The notes below the pieces were generated by a model that was not told the origin of the DNA, did not search any database, and saw nothing but the letters and a program-made list of their open reading frames with translations. From assembly GCF_016134045.1 (NCBI RefSeq), contig NZ_CP065915.1:2480001-2544000 (forward strand): DNA of 64,000 bases. Direction: 5' to 3'. A program made the translations under genes and the position numbers. Positions 1 through 9,265 of this stretch are shown in pieces. The first letter of the stretch is position 1. Every line of letters begins with the position of its first letter. The stretch is from Pelagovum pacificum (GTDB lineage Bacteria; Pseudomonadota; Alphaproteobacteria; Rhodobacterales; Rhodobacteraceae).

Positions 1-1161
1 AAGAAAGGGGCGTCGACGAAGCTGCGTCTTCAGGACAACACGTCCGGCAGCGGCAACCATCACACGTGGTTCCGCGGCAAGCATGTGAACGCGCGGCCGC
101 CCAAGCACCGGATGCAGGGCGTGAACCAGGTGACCGACAGCGTGCTGAAAGGCTGGAAGCCCGAACGCCCGATGATCGACCACGAGACGCGGATCACCGC
201 TTTCGGGTCCTGTTTCGCGGCCAACATCTCCAACTGGCTGGCACGGCGGAACTACCGGATCCTGAACCGCGACGAAGAGAGCAAGGCCTACGTCGTGTCG
301 ATGGGCGAAGGGATGGTGAACTCCTTCGTCATCCGTCAGCAGTTCGAATGGGCGTGGGAGAACAAGGTCTTCGACCAGCCGCTCTGGCATGGCTACAACG
401 CCGAGGATTTCGGCTACGACGAGGCGGTCCGGCAGGAAACCAAGACGATCTTCGACGAGACGGACCTCTTCATCCTGACATTCGGCCTGTCCGAGGTCTG
501 GTACGACGAGCCGACCGGGAACGTCTTCTGGCGCACCATTCCGAAGGACGTCTACGACGAATCCCGGCACAAGTTCCGCGTCGCGAGCCCGGCCGAGAAC
601 CTCGACAACATGCGGGCGATTCACGATCTGATCCGAAAGCACCGTCCCGACGCGAAGATGATCTTCACGCTGTCGCCGATCCCGCTGACGGCGACCTTCC
701 GGGACATTTCCTGCATCACCGCGAACTCGACGTCGAAAGCCTCGCTCCGGGTCGCGCTGGACGAGCTGATGCGCGAGAAGCGGGACGAGGGCCATGTCCA
801 TTACTGGCCGTCCTACGAGATCGTCATGGACATCTTCCGCCAGCCCTTCATCGACGACAACCGCCACGTCGAACCGAACTGCCTGCAATATATCATGACG
901 CTGTTCGAGCACATCTGGTGCGAGGGCGACGAGGCCGACAAGCCCTCTCTCATCGAAGCGTGGATCATCGCGGCCTCTACCGCCGGGCTTCTGCCCAACG
1001 AATTGCAGCGCATCGTCGCCCGGCGCAGACCGGACCGGCTCGACCTCGTGATCGAGAACAAGAAGCTCGACAAGGATGAGGCCACCGACAAGGCCAAGCG
1101 GCGCCTTCTGGTCGAGCTGCGCGAGAAATGGCGGGAGGAGGACGCGGCGGCGCACTCCTAG
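1..1161 (+). CDS. GSCFA domain protein (5' end outside window)
   Basis: The reading frame is open from base 1, so the gene is cut by the window edge; the first in-frame start inside is a GTG at 85, which would remove upstream residues that look like normal coding sequence. The signature block FGSCFAANI lies soon after, followed by a GDSL/SGNH-like fold with [13 protein letters not shown] and [17 protein letters not shown] proteins are roseobacter-typical putative SGNH-type esterases or acyl transferases often linked to polysaccharide or glycolipid modification; the substrate here is unknown. The C-terminus is Lys/Glu rich. Next downstream is cobS on the same strand after 119 bases. Confidence 0.85.
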   Translation, partial: KKGASTKLRLQDNTSGSGNHHTWFRGKHVNARPPKHRMQGVNQVTDSVLKGWKPERPMIDHETRITAFGSCFAANISNWLARRNYRILNRDEESKAYVVSMGEGMVNSFVIRQQFEWAWENKVFDQPLWHGYNAEDFGYDEAVRQETKTIFDETDLFILTFGLSEVWYDEPTGNVFWRTIPKDVYDESRHKFRVASPAENLDNMRAIHDLIRKHRPDAKMIFTLSPIPLTATFRDISCITANSTSKASLRVALDELMREKRDEGHVHYWPSYEIVMDIFRQPFIDDNRHVEPNCLQYIMTLFEHIWCEGDEADKPSLIEAWIIAASTAGLLPNELQRIVARRRPDRLDLVIENKKLDKDEATDKAKRRLLVELREKWREEDAAAHS

Positions 1162-1197
1162 GCGACAGGCCGTCTCCTCCCGTTTCATTGACCCCTC

Positions 1198-1224
1198 TCG
1201 GGCCGCAGTCCACTTGCGGCCCGA
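1198..1224 (+). terminator. GC-rich hairpin between GSCFA gene and cobS
   Basis: A 10-bp perfect stem (TCGGGCCGCA paired with TGCGGCCCGA) with a 7-base loop lies in the gap before cobS. There is no U-tract after it, so it may be a weak terminator or an mRNA-stabilising stem rather than a classical rho-independent terminator. Confidence 0.3.
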
Positions 1225-1280
1225 CGGGATATGTTGCATCCCCGGTCGGCGAAACCCCGGAAGCGAGAGGTGGCTCAGCG

Positions 1281-2267
1281 ATGGCCGACGGCATGATGGA
1301 TCAGCACGCGAAACCGACCGAAGAAATCTCGGTGCGCGAGGTGTTCGGCATCGACAGCGACATGAAGGTCAAGGCCTTCCCGGAGCGCACCGACCGGGTG
1401 CCGGAGATCGATTCCACCTACAAGTTCGATCATGACACGACGCTCGCCATCCTCGCCGGCTTCGGCTGGAACCGCCGCGTGATGATCCAGGGCTACCACG
1501 GCACCGGGAAATCGACCCACATCGAACAGGTCGCCGCGCGGCTGAACTGGCCGGCGGTGCGGGTGAACCTCGACAGCCACATCAGCCGGATCGACCTGAT
1601 CGGCAAGGACGCGATCAAGCTGAAGGACGGCAAGCAGGTCACCGAGTTCCAGGAAGGCATCCTGCCCTGGGCGCTGCGCAACCCCTGCGCCATCGTGTTC
1701 GACGAATACGACGCGGGCCGCGCAGACGTGATGTTCGTCATCCAGCGCGTGCTGGAGCATGACGGCAAGCTGACGCTGATGGACCAGAACGAGATCCTGA
1801 CGCCGCACCCGTCCTTCCGGCTCTTCGCGACGGCCAACACCGTGGGTCTGGGGGATACGACCGGCCTCTACCACGGCACCCAGCAGATCAACCAGGCGCA
1901 GATGGACCGCTGGTCCCTCGTGGCGACGCTGAACTACCTGTCCCACGACGCCGAAGCCGCGATCGTGCTGGCCAAGGCGCCGCACTACAATTCCGCCGAG
2001 GGCCGCAAGACGGTGAGCCAGATGGTCACCGTCGCCGACCTGACCCGGACGGCCTTCATGAACGGCGACCTCTCGACCGTCATGTCGCCACGGACCGTCA
2101 TCGCCTGGGCCGAGAACGCGCGCATCTTCAACGACGTGGGCTATGCCTTCCGGCTGTCGTTCCTGAACAAGTGCGACGAGCTCGAGCGGCAGACTGTCGC
2201 GGAGTTCTATCAGCGCTGCTTCGACGAGGAGCTGCCGGAAAGCGCCGTCAGCACCGCGCGCCGCTGA
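1281..2267 (+). CDS. cobS: Aerobic cobaltochelatase subunit CobS
   Basis: AAA+ ATPase subunit of the CobNST chelatase, which inserts cobalt into hydrogenobyrinic acid a,c-diamide during aerobic vitamin B12 synthesis in the cytoplasm. The 328-residue product matches the family length. Walker A is GYHGTGKST at about residues 71-79, Walker B is [10 protein letters not shown], and the sensor region [10 protein letters not shown] follows. I chose the ATG at 1281 because it follows a GAGAGG ribosome site and because family members begin shortly before the [11 protein letters not shown] block; an ATG four codons later is possible. The usual partner cobT is not adjacent: the next gene is convergent. 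Confidence 0.95.
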   Translation: MADGMMDQHAKPTEEISVREVFGIDSDMKVKAFPERTDRVPEIDSTYKFDHDTTLAILAGFGWNRRVMIQGYHGTGKSTHIEQVAARLNWPAVRVNLDSHISRIDLIGKDAIKLKDGKQVTEFQEGILPWALRNPCAIVFDEYDAGRADVMFVIQRVLEHDGKLTLMDQNEILTPHPSFRLFATANTVGLGDTTGLYHGTQQINQAQMDRWSLVATLNYLSHDAEAAIVLAKAPHYNSAEGRKTVSQMVTVADLTRTAFMNGDLSTVMSPRTVIAWAENARIFNDVGYAFRLSFLNKCDELERQTVAEFYQRCFDEELPESAVSTARR

Positions 2268-2273
2268 CCTCTC

Positions 2274-2294
2274 GACGGGCCTTCGGGGCCCGTC
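2274..2294. terminator. Hairpin between convergent cobS and amidase genes
   Basis: GACGGGCC and GGCCCGTC form an 8-bp stem around the loop TTCGG in the short gap between the cobS stop and the stop of the convergent amidase gene. Its symmetry and position suit a shared bidirectional terminator, though no long T-run follows on either strand. Confidence 0.45.
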
Positions 2295-2991
2295 ACTCCA
2301 TCTTCACCGGGAATCGCGCCGCGAGGTCTTCGGCCATCGCGAGGTCCAGCGTGTCGAACGCACCGCCAGCGGGACGAAAGCGCATCCGGCACGCGTGGAA
2401 CAGCGCGATCGCCTGCGGCCCCCGGTAGCCGAAGGTCGTGAGCGCCGCCGTCAGCCGTGCCGATCGTTCCGGCGTCGCGATCTCCTCCGGCTCCGGCACG
2501 TCAACCTCCGGCCAGATCGACAGCCCCGCGTCCGCGAGACGCTTCCAGGGAAACAGCGGCCCAGGGTCCTTTTTCCGGTCGGGCGCGGTGTCGGAATGGC
2601 CGACGATGCGTTCCGGCGGGATGGTCCAGCGCACCATGATCCGCTCGAGCAGCCGCTCCAGTGCGAGGAGTTGCGTCTCCGGGAACGGCTCGATCCCCCG
2701 GTTGTCGAGCTCGATACCGATGGAGCGGGAATTGACGTCCGTCACCGGGCCCCACGCCCCTGCCCCGGCGTGCCACGCGCGCTGATCTTCCGCGACGAGT
2801 TGGAGAAGCGCCCCTTCGGCCGAGATCAGGTAGTGCGACGATACCTCGTGCTCGGGCGCGCAGAGCCGGTCGCGCGCGGCGTCGCAACTCTCCATCGCGG
2901 TGAAGTGCAGCACGATCATGTCCGGCAGGGCACCGCCCCGCCGCGCCCCGAAGTTCGGCGAGGGATGCCAGAGCGCCTCGGAGTCCGTCAT
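2293..2991 (-). CDS. AmpD-like N-acetylmuramoyl-L-alanine amidase
   Basis: Zinc amidase of the amidase_2 (AmpD/PGRP) family that cleaves the lactyl-amide bond between N-acetylmuramic acid and the stem peptide. The 232-residue product shows the opening MIVLHFTAM (first zinc His), SSHYLIS, the WHAGAG block, SIGIELDN and the late GHSDTAPDRKKDPG segment (second zinc His and catalytic region). A C-terminal peptidoglycan-binding-like helical stretch (about residues 165-220) is typical. No signal peptide is visible, which suits a cytoplasmic recycling enzyme. The ATG at 2991 is eight bases after the stop of the upstream lipoprotein gene, so the two probably share an mRNA. Confidence 0.9.
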   Translation of the reverse strand: MTDSEALWHPSPNFGARRGGALPDMIVLHFTAMESCDAARDRLCAPEHEVSSHYLISAEGALLQLVAEDQRAWHAGAGAWGPVTDVNSRSIGIELDNRGIEPFPETQLLALERLLERIMVRWTIPPERIVGHSDTAPDRKKDPGPLFPWKRLADAGLSIWPEVDVPEPEEIATPERSARLTAALTTFGYRGPQAIALFHACRMRFRPAGGAFDTLDLAMAEDLAARFPVKME

Positions 2992-2998
2992 GGAGCGA

Positions 2999-3409
2999 TC
3001 AGCTCGAGGTGATCTGCGGCGCTGCGTTGCCGGTCGAGAGCGGCGCGTTGGCCGCGACCGGGGCCGCGGTTCCGTTGGCCGGGCGGCGGATGCCGATGGC
3101 CTCCAGCTCATCGGACGTGATGACCGGTTGCGCCGCGCTGCTGGTGACGCCGACGTCGTCGGTGTCGTCAACCTGCGCGGCGGGCGGCAAGGCCGACCCC
3201 GCCACGATGGGCGCGGCCGTCAGAGGCTCCGCCGCAGGTTGGGTCCGTCCGGTCGCGGCCACGACCTGCGACGCGGGCCGTGGCCCGTCCGGTGTCAGGA
3301 TGTAGTCGTTCGGGTCCGCGAACCCGACGGCCGCGCCGCTGTCGGGAACCCGCTGCGCGCAGGCCCCCAGCACCGTGAGAACGGCCAAACTGCCGAGGAT
3401 GGTTTTCAC
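2999..3409 (-). CDS. Small putative lipoprotein, Pro/Ala rich
   Basis: A 136-residue protein with a lipoprotein signal peptide ending in the lipobox LGAC at about residue 17, then DPNDYILTPDGPRP and a long Ala/Pro/Thr-rich low-complexity tail. I prefer the GTG at 3409, preceded by GGGGCAGAG; a TTG 15 bases upstream would add five residues before the hydrophobic segment. No catalytic motif is visible and the function is unknown. It sits directly upstream of the amidase gene, so a cell-envelope role is a reasonable but unproven guess. Confidence 0.7.
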   Translation of the reverse strand: MKTILGSLAVLTVLGACAQRVPDSGAAVGFADPNDYILTPDGPRPASQVVAATGRTQPAAEPLTAAPIVAGSALPPAAQVDDTDDVGVTSSAAQPVITSDELEAIGIRRPANGTAAPVAANAPLSTGNAAPQITSS

Positions 3410-3449
3410 TGCTCTGCCCCACAATTCGTTGTGTTGTTGGGGCGGGAGC

Positions 3450-4931
3450 TTACCACCACTTGGTCGGTTTGGCGACGAAATTTGCGGCGCGCTCCAGCGC
3501 GTAGGCCGTGTTGAGCAGATCGCCCTCTTCCCAAGGCCGCCCGATAAGCTGCAGGCCGAGCGGCAGACCCTGCCGGTCCTGGCCGGCGGGCACCGAGATA
3601 CCCGGCAGTCCGGCGAGGTTGACCGTCACCGTGAAGACGTCGTTGAGATACATCTGCACCGGGTCCGCGTTCACCATCTCGCCGAGACCGAAGGCCGCCG
3701 ACGGCGTCGCCGGTGTCAGGATCGCGTCGACACCATCGGCGAAAACGTCCTCGAAGTCCTTCTTGATCAGCGTGCGGACCTTGCGGGCGCGGTTGTAGTA
3801 GGCGTCGTAGAACCCGGCGGAGAGCACATAGGTCCCCACCATCACCCGGCGCTGCACCTCGGCCCCGAAGCCTTCGGCGCGGGTCTTCTCGTACATATCG
3901 ACGATGCCGTCGCCCTGCGCGAGCTTGGCCCGGTGACCGAAGCGGACCCCGTCATAGCGCGCGAGGTTGGACGAGGCTTCCGCCGGCGCGATGACGTAGT
4001 AGGTCGGCAGCGCGTATTTCGTGTGCGGCAGCGAGATATCGACCACCTTCGCGCCCGCATCCTCGAGCATCTTGCGACCCTCGGCCCAGAGCGCCTCGAT
4101 CTCCTCGGGCATGCCCTCCATCCGGTACTCGCGCGGAATGCCGATGGTCTTGCCCCGGATATCGCCGGTCAGTGCCGCCTCGAAGTCGGGCAGGTCGACC
4201 TCCGCCGACGTGCTGTCGAGCGGATCGTAGCCCGCCATGCCGTTCAGCATGATGGCGCAGTCGCGGACATCCTTCGCCATCGGCCCGGCCTGGTCGAGCG
4301 ACGAGGCGAAGGCGATGATGCCCCACCGGGAGCAGCGACCGTAGGTGGGTTTCAGCCCGGTGATGCCGGTGAAGGCGGCCGGCTGACGGATCGAGCCGCC
4401 GGTGTCGGTGCCCGTCGCGCCGAGGCAGAGGCTCGCCGCCACGGCGGAGGCCGAACCGCCCGACGAGCCGCCGGGCGTGAGCTCGCGATCGTCGATCTTC
4501 CAGGGGTTCACGGCGGGGCCATAGACCGAGGTCTCGTTCGACGAGCCCATGGCGAACTCGTCCATGTTCAGCTTGCCGAGGCTGACCGCGCCGCCGACCT
4601 TGAGCTGGCTGGTCACGGTCGACTCGTACTTCGGCCGGAACCCGTCGAGAATGCGCGAGGCGGCCTGGCTCGGTTCGTCCAGCGTGCAATAGAGGTCCTT
4701 GATGCCGAGCGGAATGCCGAGCAGGTCGTCCGTCTCGCCCGCCTTGATCCGGGCGTCGGCGGCCTTCGCCTGTTCCAGCGCGGACTCGGGCGTCTTGTGG
4801 ACGAAGGCGTTCAGCGCGCTCGCGGCCTCGATCGCGCCGAGGCAGGCCTCCGTCAATTCGACCGACGTCACCTCGCCCTTGCGAAGCGCATCCCGCGCCT
4901 CGGCGATCTTCATCTCGTTCAGCGCACTCAT
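3450..4931 (-). CDS. gatA: Asp-tRNA(Asn)/Glu-tRNA(Gln) amidotransferase subunit A
   Basis: Amidase-signature subunit of GatCAB, which hydrolyses glutamine and passes ammonia to misacylated Glu-tRNA(Gln) or Asp-tRNA(Asn). The 493-residue length is normal. The catalytic Lys is in GIKDLYC, and the cis-Ser and nucleophile Ser are in [11 protein letters not shown] and [10 protein letters not shown], so the Ser-cisSer-Lys triad is intact. The start overlaps the gatC stop by four bases (ATGA), indicating translational coupling. gatB, encoding the tRNA-binding subunit, is not in this window. Confidence 0.97.
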   Translation of the reverse strand: MSALNEMKIAEARDALRKGEVTSVELTEACLGAIEAASALNAFVHKTPESALEQAKAADARIKAGETDDLLGIPLGIKDLYCTLDEPSQAASRILDGFRPKYESTVTSQLKVGGAVSLGKLNMDEFAMGSSNETSVYGPAVNPWKIDDRELTPGGSSGGSASAVAASLCLGATGTDTGGSIRQPAAFTGITGLKPTYGRCSRWGIIAFASSLDQAGPMAKDVRDCAIMLNGMAGYDPLDSTSAEVDLPDFEAALTGDIRGKTIGIPREYRMEGMPEEIEALWAEGRKMLEDAGAKVVDISLPHTKYALPTYYVIAPAEASSNLARYDGVRFGHRAKLAQGDGIVDMYEKTRAEGFGAEVQRRVMVGTYVLSAGFYDAYYNRARKVRTLIKKDFEDVFADGVDAILTPATPSAAFGLGEMVNADPVQMYLNDVFTVTVNLAGLPGISVPAGQDRQGLPLGLQLIGRPWEEGDLLNTAYALERAANFVAKPTKWW

Positions 4932-5215
4932 TCCACCACCTTCGGAACTGCGAAGAAGCCCTCGCGCGCGTCGGGCGCGTTGGCGAGCACCTTCTCGGCC
5001 TGGCTGCCGTCGGTCACCATGTCCTCGCGCCGCTTCAGGCGCATCGGCGTGACGGAGACCATCGGCTCGACGCCCTCGACATCCACTTCCTGCAGCTGCT
5101 CGATGAACCCGAGGATCGTGTTGAACTCCGAAGCGAGCGCGGGAAGGGCGTCGTCTTCGACCCTGATCCGCGCGAGATGCGCGACCTTGCGGGCAGTCTC
5201 GATGTCGATGGACAT
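4928..5215 (-). CDS. gatC: Asp-tRNA(Asn)/Glu-tRNA(Gln) amidotransferase subunit C
   Basis: The 95-residue small subunit of GatCAB that wraps around GatA and stabilises the GatA-GatB contact. It shows the family pattern: [12 protein letters not shown] at the N-terminus, a central [12 protein letters not shown] helix, VEPMVSVTP, and the C-terminal segment [17 protein letters not shown]. It is the first gene of a gatCA pair and its stop overlaps the gatA start. Confidence 0.96.
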   Translation of the reverse strand: MSIDIETARKVAHLARIRVEDDALPALASEFNTILGFIEQLQEVDVEGVEPMVSVTPMRLKRREDMVTDGSQAEKVLANAPDAREGFFAVPKVVE

Positions 5216-5243
5216 GGGCGTCTCCTGTTGATCGGATCAGCGT

Positions 5244-5906
5244 CTAGCGCGGGGTGTGCCGGCCTTCAAGCATGTGGCGACGGTAGAGCTCGATCATCGC
5301 CGGCAGCATGATCGAATTCAGCGTGTGCCACAGGAAATGCGTCCCCAGCGGCCACTGGTCGCACAGCGGCTGGTCGAGGGAGCGCAGCGTGATCGACAGG
5401 CACAGCAGCGCGCCCCCGGCGACGAAGCCTGCCGCCGTGGCGCGGCGGCGCCGCGCGACGATCGGCGCGTAGGCGAACAGAAGCAGCGGGACCGCCCAGT
5501 AGAAGTTGGAGATGGCGAGAAAGGGCACCCGGTTCAGCAGCGGGACGAGGATCGCGACGTAGGGAATGAAGGCCGCCGTCAGCAGCGCCGCGACCGGCCA
5601 GCGCATACGAAGGATGTCGCGGTTGGCGGCGAAGAGGTAGACGAGGATGAAGAGCACGATCGGGATCGTGTCGGCGAGCGACGCCCATGCGGTGGCGATC
5701 GTGTGGAACAGGAACGAGCCGATCGCGATCAGGCCGAGCAGCACCGAAAGGATTGTCGCGATCGGCAGCCCGTCGCGGCGCGAGCGCGTTAACATGATGA
5801 TCGCGCCCGCGAGGTAGAAGAGGTTGGTGAGCGCGTTGACCGGCTCGGCCCAGAACCCCGGGTCCAGCCGCTCGCAATAAGCATCGATCGTTTGAGACAA
5901 ATCCAA
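5244..5906 (-). CDS. Ceramidase-like (CREST superfamily) membrane protein
   Basis: A 220-residue protein with about seven hydrophobic segments. It carries the hallmark CREST/alkaline ceramidase pattern: SFLFHTIATAWASLADTIPI with the conserved Ser, His and Asp, and a late HFLWHTLNS with the paired histidines expected to bind zinc. The opening DAYCERLDPGFWAEPVNALTN is also typical of the bacterial ceramidase family. Predicted to be an inner-membrane hydrolase acting on amide-linked lipids; the actual bacterial substrate is not known. Transcribed divergently from recJ across a region with three palindromes. Confidence 0.85.
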   Translation of the reverse strand: MDLSQTIDAYCERLDPGFWAEPVNALTNLFYLAGAIIMLTRSRRDGLPIATILSVLLGLIAIGSFLFHTIATAWASLADTIPIVLFILVYLFAANRDILRMRWPVAALLTAAFIPYVAILVPLLNRVPFLAISNFYWAVPLLLFAYAPIVARRRRATAAGFVAGGALLCLSITLRSLDQPLCDQWPLGTHFLWHTLNSIMLPAMIELYRRHMLEGRHTPR

Positions 5907-5929
5907 GTCTTTTTCCCCGATGTGCTCAA

Positions 5930-5993
5930 CGAATTTTCAAGGAAAATTCGATATCGGATTTTCGGCGAAAATCCGATGCCGCAGGCTTTGCGG
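5930..5993. repeat. Three consecutive palindromes in the recJ/ceramidase intergenic region
   Basis: Palindrome one, 5930-5950: CGAATTTTC-AAG-GAAAATTCG, 9-bp perfect arms. Palindrome two, 5953-5977: ATCGGATTTTC-GGC-GAAAATCCGAT, 11-bp perfect arms. Palindrome three, 5979-5993: CCGCA-GGCTT-TGCGG. The first two share the ATTTTC/GAAAAT core and both have 3-base loops. They lie 24 bases upstream of the ceramidase-like start and 37 bases upstream of recJ. They may be operators, a dispersed repeat, or cruciform/hairpin elements. Confidence 0.75.
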
Positions 5994-6029
5994 ATGGCGA
6001 ATCCTCGCTACTCTCCCTAGCATGCGGCC

Positions 6030-7792
<1,763 letters not shown>

Positions 7793-7796
<4 letters not shown>

Positions 7797-8311
7797 GCGG
7801 CCCGCTCCTCATCGCGCTGACAGGGCTTCCGGCAACCGGCAAATCAACGCTCGCCCGGGGCCTCGCCGCGAGGCTCGGCGCAGTGCACCTGCGGATCGAC
7901 ACGATCGAACAGGCGCTGAAGTCCTCCGTCTTCGCCCCGGTCGAGGAGGTCATAGACCACGGCTACCTCGTCGCCTGGGGCGTCGCGCGCGACAACCTGT
8001 CGATCGGCCAGGTGGTGATCGGCGACAGCGTGAACGGCGTGCCCGAAACCCGCGCTGGCTGGCAGGCCGCGGCCCGGGACGTCGCCCCGATCGTCACATT
8101 GTGGGTCACCTGCAGCGACGCCGTCTCCCACCGCGCCCGCGCCGAGGGCCGGGCCAGCGACATCCCGGGGCTCACCTACCCCGACTGGCCGGAGATCGAA
8201 GCGCGCGAGTTCCACCCCTGCCCCGAGGCGACCGCGACGCTCGACACCGCCGGCCAGACCCCGGCCGAAAGCCTCGAGACCGCCTTGCACCTGCTCGCGC
8301 CGCATCTCTGA
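7793..8311 (+). CDS. P-loop NTPase / small-molecule kinase-like protein
   Basis: A 172-residue cytoplasmic protein with Walker A GLPATGKST at about residues 10-18 and the segment LRIDTIEQAL that resembles the substrate-binding region of zeta-toxin/shikimate-kinase-like AAA_33 proteins. RARAEGRAS looks like a lid segment. The substrate cannot be inferred. Its ATG overlaps the recJ stop (ATGA), so it is translated from the recJ mRNA; the pairing may be simple read-through rather than a shared pathway. Confidence 0.8.
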
Positions 8312-8423
8312 TCCGGGCGCGGACCGGCGGGAACGAACTTCCAGCAAGGGCAACGAAAATTTCCGCAAGAATCCCCTTGCGCCCCGAAATCCCTTTAGCT
8401 AGATCACGCGTCACGTTCAGAGT

Positions 8424-8498
8424 GGCCCGTTCGTCTATCGGTTAGGACGCCAGGTTTTCAACCTGGAAAGAGGGGTTCGATTCCCCTACGGGCTGCCA
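8424..8498 (+). tRNA. tRNA-Glu (anticodon TTC)
   Basis: A complete 75-base cloverleaf: acceptor GGCCCGT pairing with ACGGGCT (with a G-U first pair), D arm with GGTTAGGA, anticodon stem CCAGG/CCTGG enclosing loop TTTTCAA with anticodon TTC, T arm GGGG-TTCGATT-CCCC, discriminator G and an encoded CCA. It decodes GAA/GAG. In alphaproteobacteria this tRNA also supplies glutamyl-tRNA for tetrapyrrole (and so cobalamin) synthesis. Confidence 0.98.
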
Positions 8499-8642
8499 CT
8501 TTTCCCCGACAGATCATCACTCCGACCGTGCCACCCCTCAGGGCGCGCAGTTGAACCGCTCGGACACGACGAATGGCCAATGTCCGCTTTCGTCCGGCCG
8601 GCCCGGACGCCCTCCCCGCACTGCCTCCTCATCCCCCCATCC

Positions 8643-9254
8643 TCAGGGACAGGGCATCCCCGCCGCGACCCAGCGCGCGGTGTCGTCGAGGTGGTCCTGC
8701 AGGGAGCCCGGCGCTGACTCGCGGCCAGCGCCCGGCGCGAAGCCCCAGGCGATAAAGCCGTCGCTCTCCACGTCGTGCAGGATATGCTCCACAAGGCCAT
8801 CGCCGTCGCGGCCGCCGTTGCGGTCCGGGTCGCGGAGCTGGGCGCAAATCTCGGCCCCCGGGCGGTCGAACCAGACGAACTCCGCCGGGGCCAACCGCCA
8901 GTCGAGGCCGGCGTGCGGCGGTGCGTGGGGGACATCGTTCGGCGCGGTGGAGGTCCTGTGGCAGGTCTGACAGGGCAGGAGCTCGGCGCCGATACGGCTC
9001 TCGCCGCCCTGGATGTTCATGCCGTGTGGGTGCGCCTCGCCGAACTCGGGGCCCGACCACATCGGTGGAGCGCCCTCCTCCACGTGGCAGTTCACGCAGC
9101 GGGGATGAGTGAGCACCGCCTCGATCCGATCCCAGGCGGACAAGCCCTCCTCCTCGGAGACAGCCGCCCCAGCGAAGTCGGGCACCTCAAGCGACGTTTC
9201 GCCCCAGGCGGAGGTCGCGAGAAGGACGGCGGCGATCGGAAGGAAGGGACGCAT
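8643..9254 (-). CDS. Periplasmic diheme cytochrome c
   Basis: A 203-residue protein with a Sec signal peptide (to about residue 18) and two CXXCH haem sites, CVNCH at 53-57 and CQTCH at 95-99. Met-rich stretches PPMWSGPEFGEAHPHGMN could supply axial ligands. It lies 11 bases downstream of the molybdenum hydroxylase large subunit gene on the same strand, so it is very probably the periplasmic electron acceptor for that enzyme, passing electrons to the respiratory chain. Confidence 0.9.
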   Translation of the reverse strand: MRPFLPIAAVLLATSAWGETSLEVPDFAGAAVSEEEGLSAWDRIEAVLTHPRCVNCHVEEGAPPMWSGPEFGEAHPHGMNIQGGESRIGAELLPCQTCHRTSTAPNDVPHAPPHAGLDWRLAPAEFVWFDRPGAEICAQLRDPDRNGGRDGDGLVEHILHDVESDGFIAWGFAPGAGRESAPGSLQDHLDDTARWVAAGMPCP

Positions 9255-9265
9255 GGCTCTCGCTC

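Noticed and set aside
2992..3171. N-terminal extension of the amidase into the lipoprotein gene
   Set aside because: It is Arg/Ser/Pro-rich out-of-frame lipoprotein sequence; the ATG at 2991 gives the family-length protein.
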